In this document: positions 52,894-63,642 of the stretch, piece by piece | Layout: each line of letters opens with the position of its first letter | How positions within the stretch are numbered: the stretch's first letter is position 1 | NCBI GenBank assembly: GCA_032622095.1 | Contig: CP136069.1 | Span: 165,718,394 to 165,782,393 of the forward strand | DNA: 64,000 bases | Source of the DNA: Siphonodentalium dalli | Lineage: Eukaryota > Mollusca > Scaphopoda > Gadilida > Siphonodentaliidae | Direction: 5' to 3' | Notes under the pieces: generated by a model | Databases searched by the model: none | Told to the model about the DNA's origin: nothing | Seen by the model: only the letters and a program-made list of their open reading frames with translations | Program-made: the position numbers and the translations under genes

Positions 52894-53263
52894 CTTTAGG
52901 TAAGAAAGCTTCCGTTTTTATCACAACGCTATCCTCGTCGTCAAAGAATGTGTCCCAGTTACCCACTTCTTCCATGTGAGCTCTGTAGAGTTCCACCATC
53001 TGGCGTTTCTCTTCGACAGTCATACTCATATTCCTAGCTTTAGGAATGTCACGATAAACTAAGTTTTTTAATATTTTATTCTTAACACTCTCTATCTTAG
53101 AATGGTGATGGCCCAAGTCACTTTTTCTCTTTGAAGAACTGCTGTGGTTAATCACTGGCGGTCTCGCTACATTGCTGTGGACGCTGAATATAGCAAGTAA
53201 ACACGTGTACCGTATCGATAGTGTGTACATACTGTATATCGCTATTTTAAAACGTACGGTCAA
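52894..53263 (-). CDS. Activin/inhibin-beta-like TGF-beta ligand, exon 1
   Basis: 123 codons plus one base. The start is either 53263 or the in-frame ATG at 53230; the second gives a more compact signal peptide (YTCLLAIFSVHSNVA hydrophobic core). After a Ser/Lys-rich spacer comes the usual propeptide helix KIESVKNKILKNLVYRDIPK, then EEKRQMVELYRAH and DSVVIKTEAFLPKG. The donor AAAG|GTAACT lies at 52893-52894. The phase (one base of the split Gly codon) complements exon 2 at 34293. The ORF continues only four codons past the donor before a stop, which supports splicing here. A TATA box lies 54-60 bp upstream of the first ATG. Confidence 0.82.
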
Positions 53264-53316
53264 TACACAGCGCTCCAGTGTTCGATTAAACTGACGTAAG
53301 ATCTTGCGATATTGGC

Positions 53317-53323
53317 TTATATA
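53317..53323 (-). promoter_or_regulatory. TATA box of the activin-like gene
   Basis: TATATAA on the minus strand in GGGTATATAAGCC. A start site ~30 bp downstream would be near 53287, just ahead of the ATGs at 53263 and 53230. Confidence 0.5.
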
Positions 53324-53924
53324 CCCGACAGATCCTACGCGGACATAATGAATTCTTTGACATTATTGCCTCAGCAAAGAGGGATTGGAGGAGTGGTATT
53401 GGAATAATCAACTTGCCATTCGACGATATATTATTGGTCGGTTGATAATTTCGGAGGGACGCTTATCAAGAGATTAAATCGGCATTCTACCTATCAAATC
53501 GTTTATCGGGAGATAACGGTTAGTTGACGATCCTACATGGGAGTACACATCCTCAATTAAATTAACACGTCGCCGGAAATTCCTTTGAATAGGGCAAAAT
53601 GACTAAATGTTTAACAGAAAGTTAGCGCTTGTCGGGTAAAATTAGCATTACTTATACCTCCCGGGTACCCTTATTTAGTATAGCAAACCACAATGGCAAA
53701 TATTTGGTGAACTATGTTTACGTGTTAGTGTGTGTTCTGTTTGAACTGTGGTACCTTCCTGAATGATAGCACGTGAAAATAGACAACCAACAGCCACAGC
53801 AGCACTCGTGTCGTGTCGCGTGCATGATAATGCGCACGGACACACGTGCTTTCTCTCTCCAAAGCTCAAATTAAAGATCCATAGTCAGATTTGACCGAAA
53901 ATTTCCTGAGCAAACGTTCCTCTT

Positions 53925-54165
53925 ACATTGAGCAGGAACATGACAAATACTTGCAATCATCATTATTCGTGTCACACAGGCATCGCGAGTACCCACATAA
54001 TTAGCAAACAAAAATGTTCGCAATCGGAAACGCTCTTTATTATATATCGTGGCGGAAGCATGGCCGCTCTTTAAAGAGGCGATCATTTGATTTTTTTTGC
54101 CATGCTGAAATATAATAAAACTCTGTTTAAACATCCTCTTTTGAAAGTCGATAGCTGGCCAGTGT
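53925..54165 (+). repeat. Family B repeat, copy 3
   Basis: Lies upstream of the activin-like promoter. Contains CGCTCTTTATTATATATCG and CCGCTCTTTAAAGAGGCG, the second a small palindrome. Confidence 0.6.
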
Positions 54166-55139
54166 TCGACCCGAGCTGCGCTCGGACCACTTTTCGACCC
54201 ACTTATTTAAAGCGTCCCATCTGTTTATGTTCAGATTAAACTGACTAATTTGTCATTTTCAAATGAAAGTAGCTCCATTATTGTATGTAATACACTATAC
54301 GTATTGATATCTCTGGGAAATATTCATTGAAGTAACATAAGTTTTCATATCGAAGCGTTTAACATTAAACGGACATTGCTCAATCGAGCTTCCAAATTTT
54401 GTCTACGTAATTTGGAAGGATGTATAAAATAGGTTGATAAATACACTATATACCGGCTTCATATGCTCTGAAAAATACTTGCCACAGTCACAGCCATTTT
54501 TTAACATTTTTTCGCACAGAAGTGAAATAAACGCTCTTTATTTCTACCATATCAGGATTAGACTAACACGGAAATCTCATTTCTGTCCAATGTCGTACAC
54601 ATGGTTAATTGCTGTTTGTTTTGGGCCCCACAGCGTTCAAAGTTGTATTTTTGATTACTTCAATGTGTCTCTCTGGGACATATAGTAGCTCCAGTAATTA
54701 TCGACCTATTTCGATAGCGGGGAATATTCAAAATATAATATTAATATGTGTATTTTGGAGCGCAAACTGCCATATGGCTTTAAAGAGCGTTATGTCTTAG
54801 TATGTTCTGATCACAATATTCGCATCGCGTTAGATATAAAATATATCGAATATCTCGGGCTTGGAGATGTTATGGGAACGCTCTTTAAACACTTCAAATA
54901 TCTCCGTTATTTAGATAATATTAGTCCTCGATTAATCCTAAGTTGAATTTTAATGTACCTTTATTTAATATAGTGAGAATGCACATGTGGCCCCTGTGGT
55001 ATCGATTATAGATATTAAACAATATATAATCACCCTCTGGTTAAGTATTTATTGATATGTAATCCTATAAGAATGGCCTGGTTCTAATATGATAAAGATA
55101 ACGAGCATTATGTTACCCAAGTGCGTAAAGTTGATAAAT
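54166..55139. other. No gene recognised; several TAAAGAGCG words
   Basis: AT-rich upstream flank of the activin-like gene. CGCTCTTTA or its complement occurs at 54532, 54781 and 54879. Confidence 0.4.
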
Positions 55140-55262
55140 TTCTACGAAATTGGTTACTTTTTTTCGTGTACATAAAGATAATTGATTACTCTTTTTCGTG
55201 TATATAAAGATAATTGGTTACTCTTTTTCGTGTACATAACGATAATTGGTTTCTCTGTTTCG
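55140..55262 (+). repeat. Minisatellite, ~32-bp units, left part
   Basis: Units read GATAATTGGTTACTCTTTTT then CGTGTATATAAA. The array resumes at 56185, so the segment between appears inserted. Confidence 0.8.
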
Positions 55263-55264
55263 TG

Positions 55265-55833
55265 TTTCTGTTCAACCAGTTCATTCGGATGAGGAACAGT
55301 CGGTACCTCTGAACGATCAGGTGCAAGCAGACTCGACTATTACTGAGCAAATAGATTCGATCAGCAACGAACTGTCAAAGGCCTGTGAGGCCCAGCTAAA
55401 ACAAGCTGAAAGAATGGTGAAACGCAGCAGAGTGGAACTCAAAACAGCTGAAGTTAATGACAATGTTGCCATTCCAATACCACAGGTCGATCGTGGGAGA
55501 TGTGATCCGAGAAACCTTTCAGGAGTTGTTGTCGACAGGAACCTCGACAGAGACTTACACACAATCGCTGTCAAATCCGGCATTCTGAGCGAAAAGGATT
55601 CTCGCAACCAATTTGATTTGTACCCGGAGATACTCTTGACTACCGGTCACATCTGCCAAACAAAGATTCACCCTCTACGCTCTGTAGTCAGGGAGCAATC
55701 TGCAACAGGTGGTCAAAGATTTAAGAAATGTAACTGTAAAGGGACATGCACGACAGCCAAATGTAAATGTTTCAAGGCTCAATTAAAATGTAATTCACGA
55801 TGTCACAATAGCCTAACATGTAAAAACAAGTAG
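55265..55833 (+). pseudogene. C-terminal remnant of a transposon protein with CXC domain
   Basis: An open frame without its N-terminal part. After a charged helical region it ends in a Cys-rich module, KKCNCKGTCTTAKCKCFKAQ and on to CNSRCHNSLTC, the tesmin/CXC-like tail found on KRAB-A-domain-2-like / Ginger-type integrase proteins in invertebrates. The integrase core is absent. The frame reaches the minisatellite at its 5' side; the ATG at 55246 is in minisatellite DNA. AATAAA follows at 55980. The segment up to about 56184 contains an inverted repeat (AATTACGCGAAATC type, 56040-56165) that may be a transposon end. Confidence 0.6.
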
Positions 55834-56184
55834 ATGATGACTTTGTATTGAGCTAAGTGAAAATCATTTGTTACTGGAACATTGATGATGATTTATCTTA
55901 GCATCCAACATCTTATTGTATAAATGTTGATTGTGTTTGTAATATGACTATAATTTCTATGTATTCCATAACTTGTTTGCAATAAAACAATTTAAACTTT
56001 AACTTGGTTGTCCTTCAGTAATTTCATAAAATCCCTGGCGCCTAAAATCAGCAATTACGCGAAATCCCTGAATTGTCTAGTAATTTCATTAAATCCCTAC
56101 TCAGATCAGGGCCCCGTGATTTCACGAATTTACTAAACGATTCAGTGATTTCGCGTAATTACTAATTTCACTGATTTACTGTAA

Positions 56185-56540
56185 AATATATAAAGACAAT
56201 TGGTTACATATACTCTGTTTCGTGTATATAAAGATAATTGGTTACTCGTTTTCGTGTATATAAAGATAATTGGTTACTCTTTTTCGTGTATATAAAGATA
56301 ATTAGTTACTCTTTTTCGTGTATATAAAGATGATTGGTTGCTGTGTTTCGTATATATAAAGATAATTGGTTACTCGTTTTCGTGTATATAAAGATAATTA
56401 GTTATTCGTTTTCGTGTATATAAAGATAATTAGTTACTCTTTTTCTTGTATATGAAGATAATTGGTTACACTGTTTCGTTTATATAAAGATAATTGGTTA
56501 CTCCTTTTCGTGTATATAAAGATAATTGGTTACTCTTTTC
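56185..56540 (+). repeat. Minisatellite, ~32-bp units, right part
   Basis: About eleven units of the same type as 55140-55262 (GATAATTGGTTACTCTTTTT core). A GATGAC-rich microsatellite follows at 56541-56620. Confidence 0.85.
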
Positions 56541-57019
56541 CGATGACGATTCAGATGATGATGGCGGAGATAATGATGATGACGACGATAATGACGATGT
56601 TGATAAGATGAGGACGACGTAGCCTCGGTGGAAACATCCTCAATTGGCCGATTTAATATAGAAGATTTGTGCACCTGTGCTTAATCTGGTAGACCGTGCA
56701 GAGTTAAATCTCAGCACGCACGATTATCATGACGTTTTCAGTAATTACAATCGTCGTCGTTAATTGTTTGAAACGAATTATGTTTGCCCTACACGTTTAT
56801 TTGTTGTTTTTGAGAAAGCTGTCATTTCTATGTTAACACTGATGACAGGCGCAACGAATGGAGCAAATCTTGATGCAATGAATGTTATAGTTGTTTTTGG
56901 TGGGTTCCCATAACATGTCCAATGTCACTACGTATGACGGTATTTCTCAATACCTATTTACACGTATGTTTGTAACGTAGACCGTCGAGGAGGAAATGTC
57001 CTCGTTTATAATAGAATAA

Positions 57020-57297
57020 AAAAAAACTTCGGAATAGAGAACCTTCGGAATTTAGAACCTTCGGAATGGTAAACCTTTGTAATAGAGAACCTTCGGAATA
57101 GCGAACCTTCGGAATAGAGAACCTTCGGAATACAGATCCTTCGGAATAGAGAACCTTCGGAATAGCAAACCTTTGTAATAGAGACACCTTCGGAATAGCG
57201 AACCTTTGTAATAGAGAACATTCGGAATTGCGAACATTCGGAATAGAGAACCTTCGGAATATAGAAACTTCGGAATAGAGAACCTTCGGAATAGAGA
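57020..57297 (-). repeat. 16-bp minisatellite (AGAACCTTCGGAATAG)
   Basis: About seventeen units, some with AACCTTTGTAATAG variants. The open frames across it are repeat products. Confidence 0.85.
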
Positions 57298-57352
57298 CAT
57301 GACCCCGAATTTGGGTGGCCAGCATCTCTGGAGACATTGATTATGGTATTAA

Positions 57353-57734
57353 CCCTTTACCCAACAAACCGGCCAAAACCGGCCAAATAAAGCTTCAACA
57401 GCCTAAATTATCTTGGGTCTGTCTCAATAAAACCATACAAATATGGATATCATTGGAACCGGCTCCTTGACCACATTGTGATAGTTACAGTTATGCCCTG
57501 TGCCAATGCATTCTCTTATATATGCGAGTCGACCATAGGTCGCCTCGCATATATAAGAGAATGCATTGGCCTAAAAAAAATCTTTTTTTAACATTTTTTC
57601 TTACATTCTTTAACAATTTTATAATTTTTAATGTGTTAAGCCAATGCATTCTCTTATATATGCGAGGCGACCTATGGTCGACTCGCATATATAAGAGAAT
57701 GCATTGGCACAGGGCCGTTCTGTTGGGTAAAGGG
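57353..57734. mobile_element. TTAA-type MITE, second family, copy 2
   Basis: Perfect TTAA flanks (57349-57352, 57735-57738). Ends are CCCTTTACCCAACAAACC and GTTGGGTAAAGGG. Two ~68-bp hairpins at about 57501-57570 and 57641-57710 are nearly perfect. Confidence 0.82.
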
Positions 57735-57994
57735 TTAAACCAGTATCAAGGGGGTTGGACGCTCTTGAAACGGCAGCAGTTGATAAAGTTAATTTCCGGA
57801 GGCGGGAATTTCGGCTAAAACACCCCTAAATTCTTCGCTTCGAATTCTACTAGGTCATCGTTCGTTCGATCATTCCTGCGACTACGGTCCCATCACTGCC
57901 TACAGAAATGGCAAATATACCAATAAATGCCATTCCCTGAAATGTAACCTTGATGGACATATATAGTAAGACCAAATCTGACGATGGTAATTAA

Positions 57995-58586
57995 CCATTT
58001 CATGACGGGAGCTGCGCTGGCGCAACATTAAAGACCCTGTGCCAATTCATTCTCTTATACATGACAGTCGACCATAGGTCGCCTCGCATATATTAGAGAA
58101 TGCATTGGCCTAACAATTTTTTATATTTTTTTATCAATATTTCTTACATTCTTTAATAACTTTTATCATTTTTTGTATCATTTTTTCCTACTACATTCTT
58201 TAAAAAATATATCATTTTTTATAATATTATCTAACATTCTATAATAATTTTTAACATTTTGTCTTATTTTTTAAACAATTTTATCATTGTTATAATTTTT
58301 TCTTACATTCTTTAACAATTTTATAATTTTTTATAATTTTTTCTTGCATTCTTTATAAATGTTTATAATTTGTTGTTACATTCTTTATTAATTTTTTATC
58401 ATTATTTCTTACATTCTATAACATTTTGTTTTCATTTTTTTCATTTTTTTCTTACATTTTTTAACAATTATAAAAAAATATTTAAAAATTTGTTAGGCCA
58501 ATGCATTGTCCTATGGTCGACTCACCTATATAAGAGAATGCATTGGCACAGGGTTTTCACACATAAAATCCTTAATCATGAAAGGA
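57995..58586. mobile_element. TTAA-flanked MITE, copy 3, with expanded AT-rich centre
   Basis: Flanked by TTAA at 57991 and 58587. Hairpin pieces lie at about 58041-58110 and 58497-58552. Between them ~390 bp of repeats of TTTTTCTTACATTCTTTAA type have expanded. Confidence 0.7.
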
Positions 58587-58590
58587 TTAA

Positions 58591-59459
58591 GGTCACCCAT
58601 AAATAACCATTCCTCACAGAAACAGAACATCTGCCACTAGGTCATCAGTCACAAACCAGCTAACAAACTAAATCACTAGGTCGTCGATCACAAACCAGCT
58701 AAAAAAAACTAAATTGATCTGGTTTTAACCGATATATTTATAGTAAGTGTTTATAAAGAAATACGTCAATTGGTCAATATCACACGGTGGGGTGAAGGAG
58801 AAGGTCACTCGATCGTTTCGACCATCCAGGGCGCTTCGCGCCCATCTACTCACTCAGTCAATATCACATATAGAAAGGTGTGAAGCAGCTAATTTTCTCA
58901 TCATCGCGTGGTTCCTTTGCTAATTCTGCGCTTTAGTCATGAATTCCAGCGTGACAGAATAACCGAAAATTGTGAAAATTCTATGTTCTACCCCTAGATA
59001 TTAAGCGTTGTTCATCTTGTGTGGTCATTAATTGTGTTGATAACGTAGATCATCCGCGTGTCGTCAAACTTAAAGCAGGCTATAATAATTATGTGTCAAT
59101 CATCATTTAAAAAAAAGGAAGTCAAATTGAGGGTTCTCATTCAGCAAATGTGAGTCGACCTATAGGTATCTTCAACTGACTGGAGAAATATTCAACTGTT
59201 TACAAAATGGCAGCAATGTTTAAAACTCAGTGGCGACCGCGTAACAGAGTTTTGTATTTCGTGACGGACAGGTGCTGTGACGGAATCACCACAATGGAAG
59301 TTTTGCTGGTTAATATTGACCCCCCCCCCCCCCCCCACACACACACACCTTCTTGGATTCTTAGTTCTTATCGGGTATTTTCTTCAAATAATAAGTAACC
59401 ACTGTTATGGTATTGGTTCCGACAATAATACTAATGGTAAGCAATTTCATACATCACAT
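58591..59459. other. No gene recognised
   Basis: Contains a poly-C/AC tract at about 59321-59348. No coding region is supported. Confidence 0.35.
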
Positions 59460-59583
59460 TAAAGATGCATAATCCGAAATAACGCTCCTAAATTACTATT
59501 TCTTTGGTTTCGGGGATAAAAAATATTTGATTCGAGTCGAGGATGAAATCTGTTGTTTTTTACCACTTGGAATATTTGGCGGT
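59460..59583 (-). repeat. Family A repeat, copy 4
   Basis: Begins AAAGATGCATAATCCGAAAT; same block order as 39757-39925. Confidence 0.65.
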
Positions 59584-60623
59584 TGTTGTTAATATTATTG
59601 TCATCGTCGTCGTCGTCGTCGTTGTTGTTGGTATTGTCATTTAATGATACGGGGATCATCGAATCGGATTGAGTACCTTTAACACTGTTCGTGTACGTAG
59701 AGCTTTTACATTATGTCGCTATAAGCATGCTGGGAGAGGAAATGCCGCGGTATGCAGGGGGTGGTCAGAAAAAACATTCAGGCACATATGCTGATTTTTT
59801 CCTTTCGACCCTTGTTGGGACACCCCCACCGTTTTCGGCAGTTTTTTAGAACCAATTTTGGACACCCACCCTGTGAGTTGCGGAAAAAATGGTTTGTATG
59901 TCCCATCGACCACCCACCCACCCCGGCATACGTGCCCGGAACCCCCATGTTATTCTAAGGTGTTTTAAGCCAAACTCATTGCAAAAACAGTCAAAAAACC
60001 CACCCCGGCATACGTGCCCGGAAAAAATCGCCCCCCCCCCCCCCGCGGTATGAATGCTTTAATAACTAAATCATGAATTAACATGAAATTAAAGATGAAA
60101 AAGAAACATACACTATTTACAACATAATCATCGTCATCTTCACTTTGCCCTCGTCGTCATCATCACCGTTGACTTCATCATCATTACAATTTTCGTCTGT
60201 AGTATGATAATAATCATCGTATCATCACCATCATCATCATCATCACCACCATCGTCATTCATTATTATAATCATCAACATCATATTCTTCTTCTTCTTCT
60301 TCTTCTTTTCTTCTTCTTCATTGGCATCATGGTCATCATTAGAAGGCTTATCATCAGCAGCATCATCATCATCATTACCATCGTCATCATCACTATCATC
60401 ATCACCATCAGCATTATCATCACCCTAACACACTAACTCATTCTCAGGTAAAATTATACATTACGAATGCATTATGGAATCTAAACCTCTCGTCAAACAC
60501 ATCGGCCGGGACAGATATTTGACTGTGTCAGAATTAATGGGAACCAAATCCATTGACATATATAAGAATATGGAAGGATGATAAATTCCCTACGAAACTT
60601 GGAAGCAGTTCGACTTTGCAGAG
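59584..60623. other. Microsatellite-rich region, no gene
   Basis: GTC/GTT repeats at about 59585-59635, a poly-C tract at about 60028-60044, and a long CAT/ATC and CTT microsatellite at about 60130-60425. The Ser-rich open frame at 60204-60428 is a translation of the microsatellite. Confidence 0.7.
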
Positions 60624-60827
60624 ATGTTGTGCCTTACTTATAATTTGAGGTCAATAGGGGAGCACATTCTATTAAAAAACGATGGACAAATTACATCTAG
60701 GACACAATGTGTATGCAGTTCTAGACCACGAGCTTGGAGCATTGTATATATTCGCCAGTACTTTTACCCGAAGGACTCTGAGGACAAACACCCCACGCGG
60801 AAAGAAGTTGAGCCGGCAATAATTTAG
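60624..60827 (+). pseudogene. Possible PC4-like (p15 coactivator) fragment
   Basis: The C-terminal half of this 67-codon frame reads AWSIVYIRQYFYPKDSEDKH then PTRKE. This resembles the single-stranded-DNA-binding PC4 domain (strand, VxIRxYY, then a PTxKG turn), a domain seen in some animal transposons and viruses. The upstream half is not recognised. It is short, lacks the last helix and may be a remnant. Confidence 0.35.
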
Positions 60828-62012
60828 TGTTATTGTTCAAAATGTAGCTGCCGTTAAAGAACTTATTCCGGAACTAGAACATTTTGAACCTTGCTTCGCC
60901 ATCAAAATCATCTAATCCTGGAGAATACAGATTTTACCCACCAAGAGTGTTTTAAACTAATATATTATCTGGGTTTTTTTTTCGTTATTATTTCATGGTT
61001 ATATAATAAACATCAACTTATAAACACGTTTCTTTGTGAGGTTACTTATTAGTTACTCGATGTTATACTCATACTCGATGTTTTAGAAATAAGGTGCTAT
61101 TATTTCCGGTCATTGGCAAGCAGTCGCGCGATTGGTCAGTGACACTATTATACGTCATATCACGTGTAAATGGTGAAACCGCCTGACATGCACTGGCTCA
61201 TTTTCAGCTAAAAGGTGATGTACAAGAACGCATTTGTTCGGGAGAGAGGAAATGAGCAACAAAGGAGAGGAGGAAGAGCAAATGAGCATTAGAGGAGAGT
61301 AGAGGCGGTTGTCAACAAAGAACAATAACTCTGAAAGAAAAATAAAGTCGAATGTTTAGCGAGTCGAATGTGTATATCGATATACCACACCATATTCTCG
61401 CTTCTTTTCGAATTTATAAGGGCGATGGATCTTCCTATGATTCGGAATAATGCACTTGCGCCATTTATGCGGAATGATCTTGTCAACGAACTACAATTTT
61501 TTTTTAGAACCCGGGGCTATTGCGGACCACTCATATCGGCTGGAGCACCCCGAAAGAGGTGACACACCCTTACGAGATGGTCAAATTGCCTGTCGGGGTC
61601 AGTCCCCGCTAAAGCGGAAGTCCGTCAGTCAGTCACGACCACTTGTCCTCCTCAGGCTGCGAACCCACACCGTGGAAGTCCCGTCCGATGGCCAGCCATC
61701 GTCGGGGACGTATCTCACAGCACGGGCTCGAGCCAAAGGCCGAGAAGCGATCGAATGATCACCCATTTCGCAACTACAATTTACAAAGACATAAGACAAG
61801 TAAACACGGAAGTGGAGTTTTGACAGGGGCACCGTTGCAGGGGGATATATTCGGGGAATACGAAGATATTGCGTATGACCTAGAAACTGTTTCTGACGAA
61901 AATGAAAGAGGCGCTCGGATTCGGTGGATAATATACATAGTGTCGCCGGTGGTGACGCGCCATTCCACGGTGCAGTAGTCTATATAAACGAGTCAGCAAA
62001 ATCCCTGAAGTA
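60828..62012. other. Unresolved region with broken open frames
   Basis: Overlapping frames near 61428-61562, 61450-61758 and 61643-61978 may be pieces of one degraded or spliced gene. AATTTTTTTTTAG at about 61494-61506 could be a splice acceptor and GAG|GTGACA near 61559 a donor. I recognise no domain, so no gene is called. Confidence 0.3.
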
Positions 62013-62321
62013 ATGGAATTGTGGTCAAACATTGTTGATAATCTAATGAACGAAGAGAACATGCCGGAAGAAGAGGCTGAGGACAAAGCTCAACGAGAAT
62101 GCATCGACGCACATTTTGATCTTTTTCTGAAGACGTACAGACGTTTGATAGAATATCAGCATCGATTGGAAACGTCCCCCATACATAACACTATAATAAA
62201 GAAAATGGACCAGCTGACCAAATTTGGATATAATAATGAATGGATTGCGCACCAAGCGATGAGCAATTTCAAGAGACTCCTAGAAATTAATCTAACGGTT
62301 GAAGATTCAGACAATGATTAA
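62013..62321 (+). CDS. Compact unknown gene, 102 aa
   Basis: A TATATAAA box at 61981-61988 lies 25 bp upstream of the first ATG, and AATAAA (62327-62332) lies 5 nt after the stop, so promoter, frame and poly(A) signal are tightly packed. If transcription starts ~30 bp from the TATA box, the in-frame ATG at 62046 may be the real start. The protein is helical and acidic (MPEEEAEDKAQ, and DAHFDLFLKTYRRLIEYQHR). I do not recognise it. It could be a terminal exon of a larger gene or a relic of a small viral gene. Confidence 0.4.
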   Translation: MELWSNIVDNLMNEENMPEEEAEDKAQRECIDAHFDLFLKTYRRLIEYQHRLETSPIHNTIIKKMDQLTKFGYNNEWIAHQAMSNFKRLLEINLTVEDSDND

Positions 62322-62439
62322 ATTTCAATAAACTTCATCATATTGTTATTCTTGTCTTTGTTATATATTCATATTTGGGTGGGAGACAAGATGACCGAGA
62401 GACAGAGTGTGAGAGATAAATTATCTTATTCATATATAT

Positions 62440-63075
62440 TGTACTAGCCGATGAGCCCGACGTTGTCCGGGCTATTAAAAAACCAAATTTCAAGTCGATA
62501 GCTCTACCCGTTTCCGAGATCTGGTCTGCGCATGCGCGAAGCTGCCGTCGCACGGGCTCGGCGACCCGATAAAATTCGTATCCGGGGCAAGATACATTCA
62601 CATACCAAATTTCAAGCCGATAGCTCCACCCGTTTCCGAGATCCGGTCTGCGCATGCGCGAAGCTGGCGTCGCACGGGCTCGGCGACCCGATACAATTCG
62701 TATCCGGGGTAAGATACATTCACATAGCAAATTTCAAGTCGATAGCTCCACCCGTTTCCGAGATCTCGTCTGCGCATGCGCGAAGCTGGCGTCGCACGGG
62801 CTCGGCGACCCGATACAATTCGTATCCGGGGCAAGATACATTCACATAGCAAATTTCAAGTCGATAGCTCTACCCGTTTCCGAGATCTCGTCTGCGCATG
62901 CGCTGCACGGGCGCCGCACGGGCTCGCCAATACGACAACGTCCACCGCCTGGTCAAACTACACACACGTACCAAGTTTCGTCCCGATCGGTCGAGAATCG
63001 TAGATTTGTTTAAATGACAAACATACAGACAAACATACAGACAGACAGAGGTCTTCAAAATATATATGAGATTAA
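62440..63075 (+). mobile_element. Dispersed element with 122-bp tandem repeats
   Basis: It opens TAGCCGATGAGCCCGACGTT and closes in ACAGACAGACAGAGGTCTTC with a run of CATACAGACAAA, a pattern common to a widespread class of non-autonomous invertebrate elements. Inside, a 122-bp unit starting CAAATTTCAAGTCGATAGCT repeats at 62483, 62605, 62727 and 62849. Each unit has a TGCGCATGCGC palindrome. The CCCGACTTCGTCCGGG end at 38414 in the long inverted repeat resembles the opening. Confidence 0.7.
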
Positions 63076-63194
63076 GAACCTGGTCTCGATGTTTAAAAAT
63101 AATAATAATTCGAAAAAAATGAAGTATTTAAAGTTTTAAAAAAATTGTTTTTTAATTTTTGAAAAAATTGAATGTTATTTTTTGTTTTTTTTTG

Positions 63195-63642
63195 CACACC
63201 ACGAGTGCCGTGTGTCCCTTTAACATTCACCCACCGCGAGTAACTTGTGTTCCTTTAACATTCACACACTGGGTGCCGCGTGTCTCTTTAACATTCACCC
63301 ACCGTGATGTCCCATTACCATTCACAGTGAGTGCCTTGTATCCCTTTAACATTCACCCACCGTGAGTACCCTGTTTCCCTTTAATATTCACCACCGCGAG
63401 TGCCTTGTGTTCCTTTAAAATTCACACAATATGAGTACCCGCGTTTCCCTTTAACATTCACCAACCGTGAGTAACTTGTGTTCATTTAACATTCACACAC
63501 TGAGTGTCGTGTGTCCGTTTAACATTTAGCAACCGTGAATGACATGTGTTCCTTTACCATCACACAATGTGAGTGCCGTGTTTCTCTTTAACAACCACCA
63601 ACCACGAGTGCATTGTGTCCCTTTAACATTTACCCACCACAT
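63195..63642 (+). repeat. Minisatellite, ~37-44-bp units
   Basis: Units read GAGTGCCGTGTGTCCCTTTA then ACATTCACCCACC, with variants. About eleven units. Confidence 0.85.

Noticed and set aside
56954-57337. Open frames of 71-127 codons across the 16-bp minisatellite
   Set aside because: Translations of a tandem repeat (SEGSLFRRF-type) in several frames.
60204-60428. 74-codon Ser-rich frame
   Set aside because: Translation of the CAT/CTT microsatellite.
62338-63013. Overlapping 65-130-codon frames on both strands
   Set aside because: They run through the 122-bp tandem repeat; the period leaves several frames open and none has a domain.
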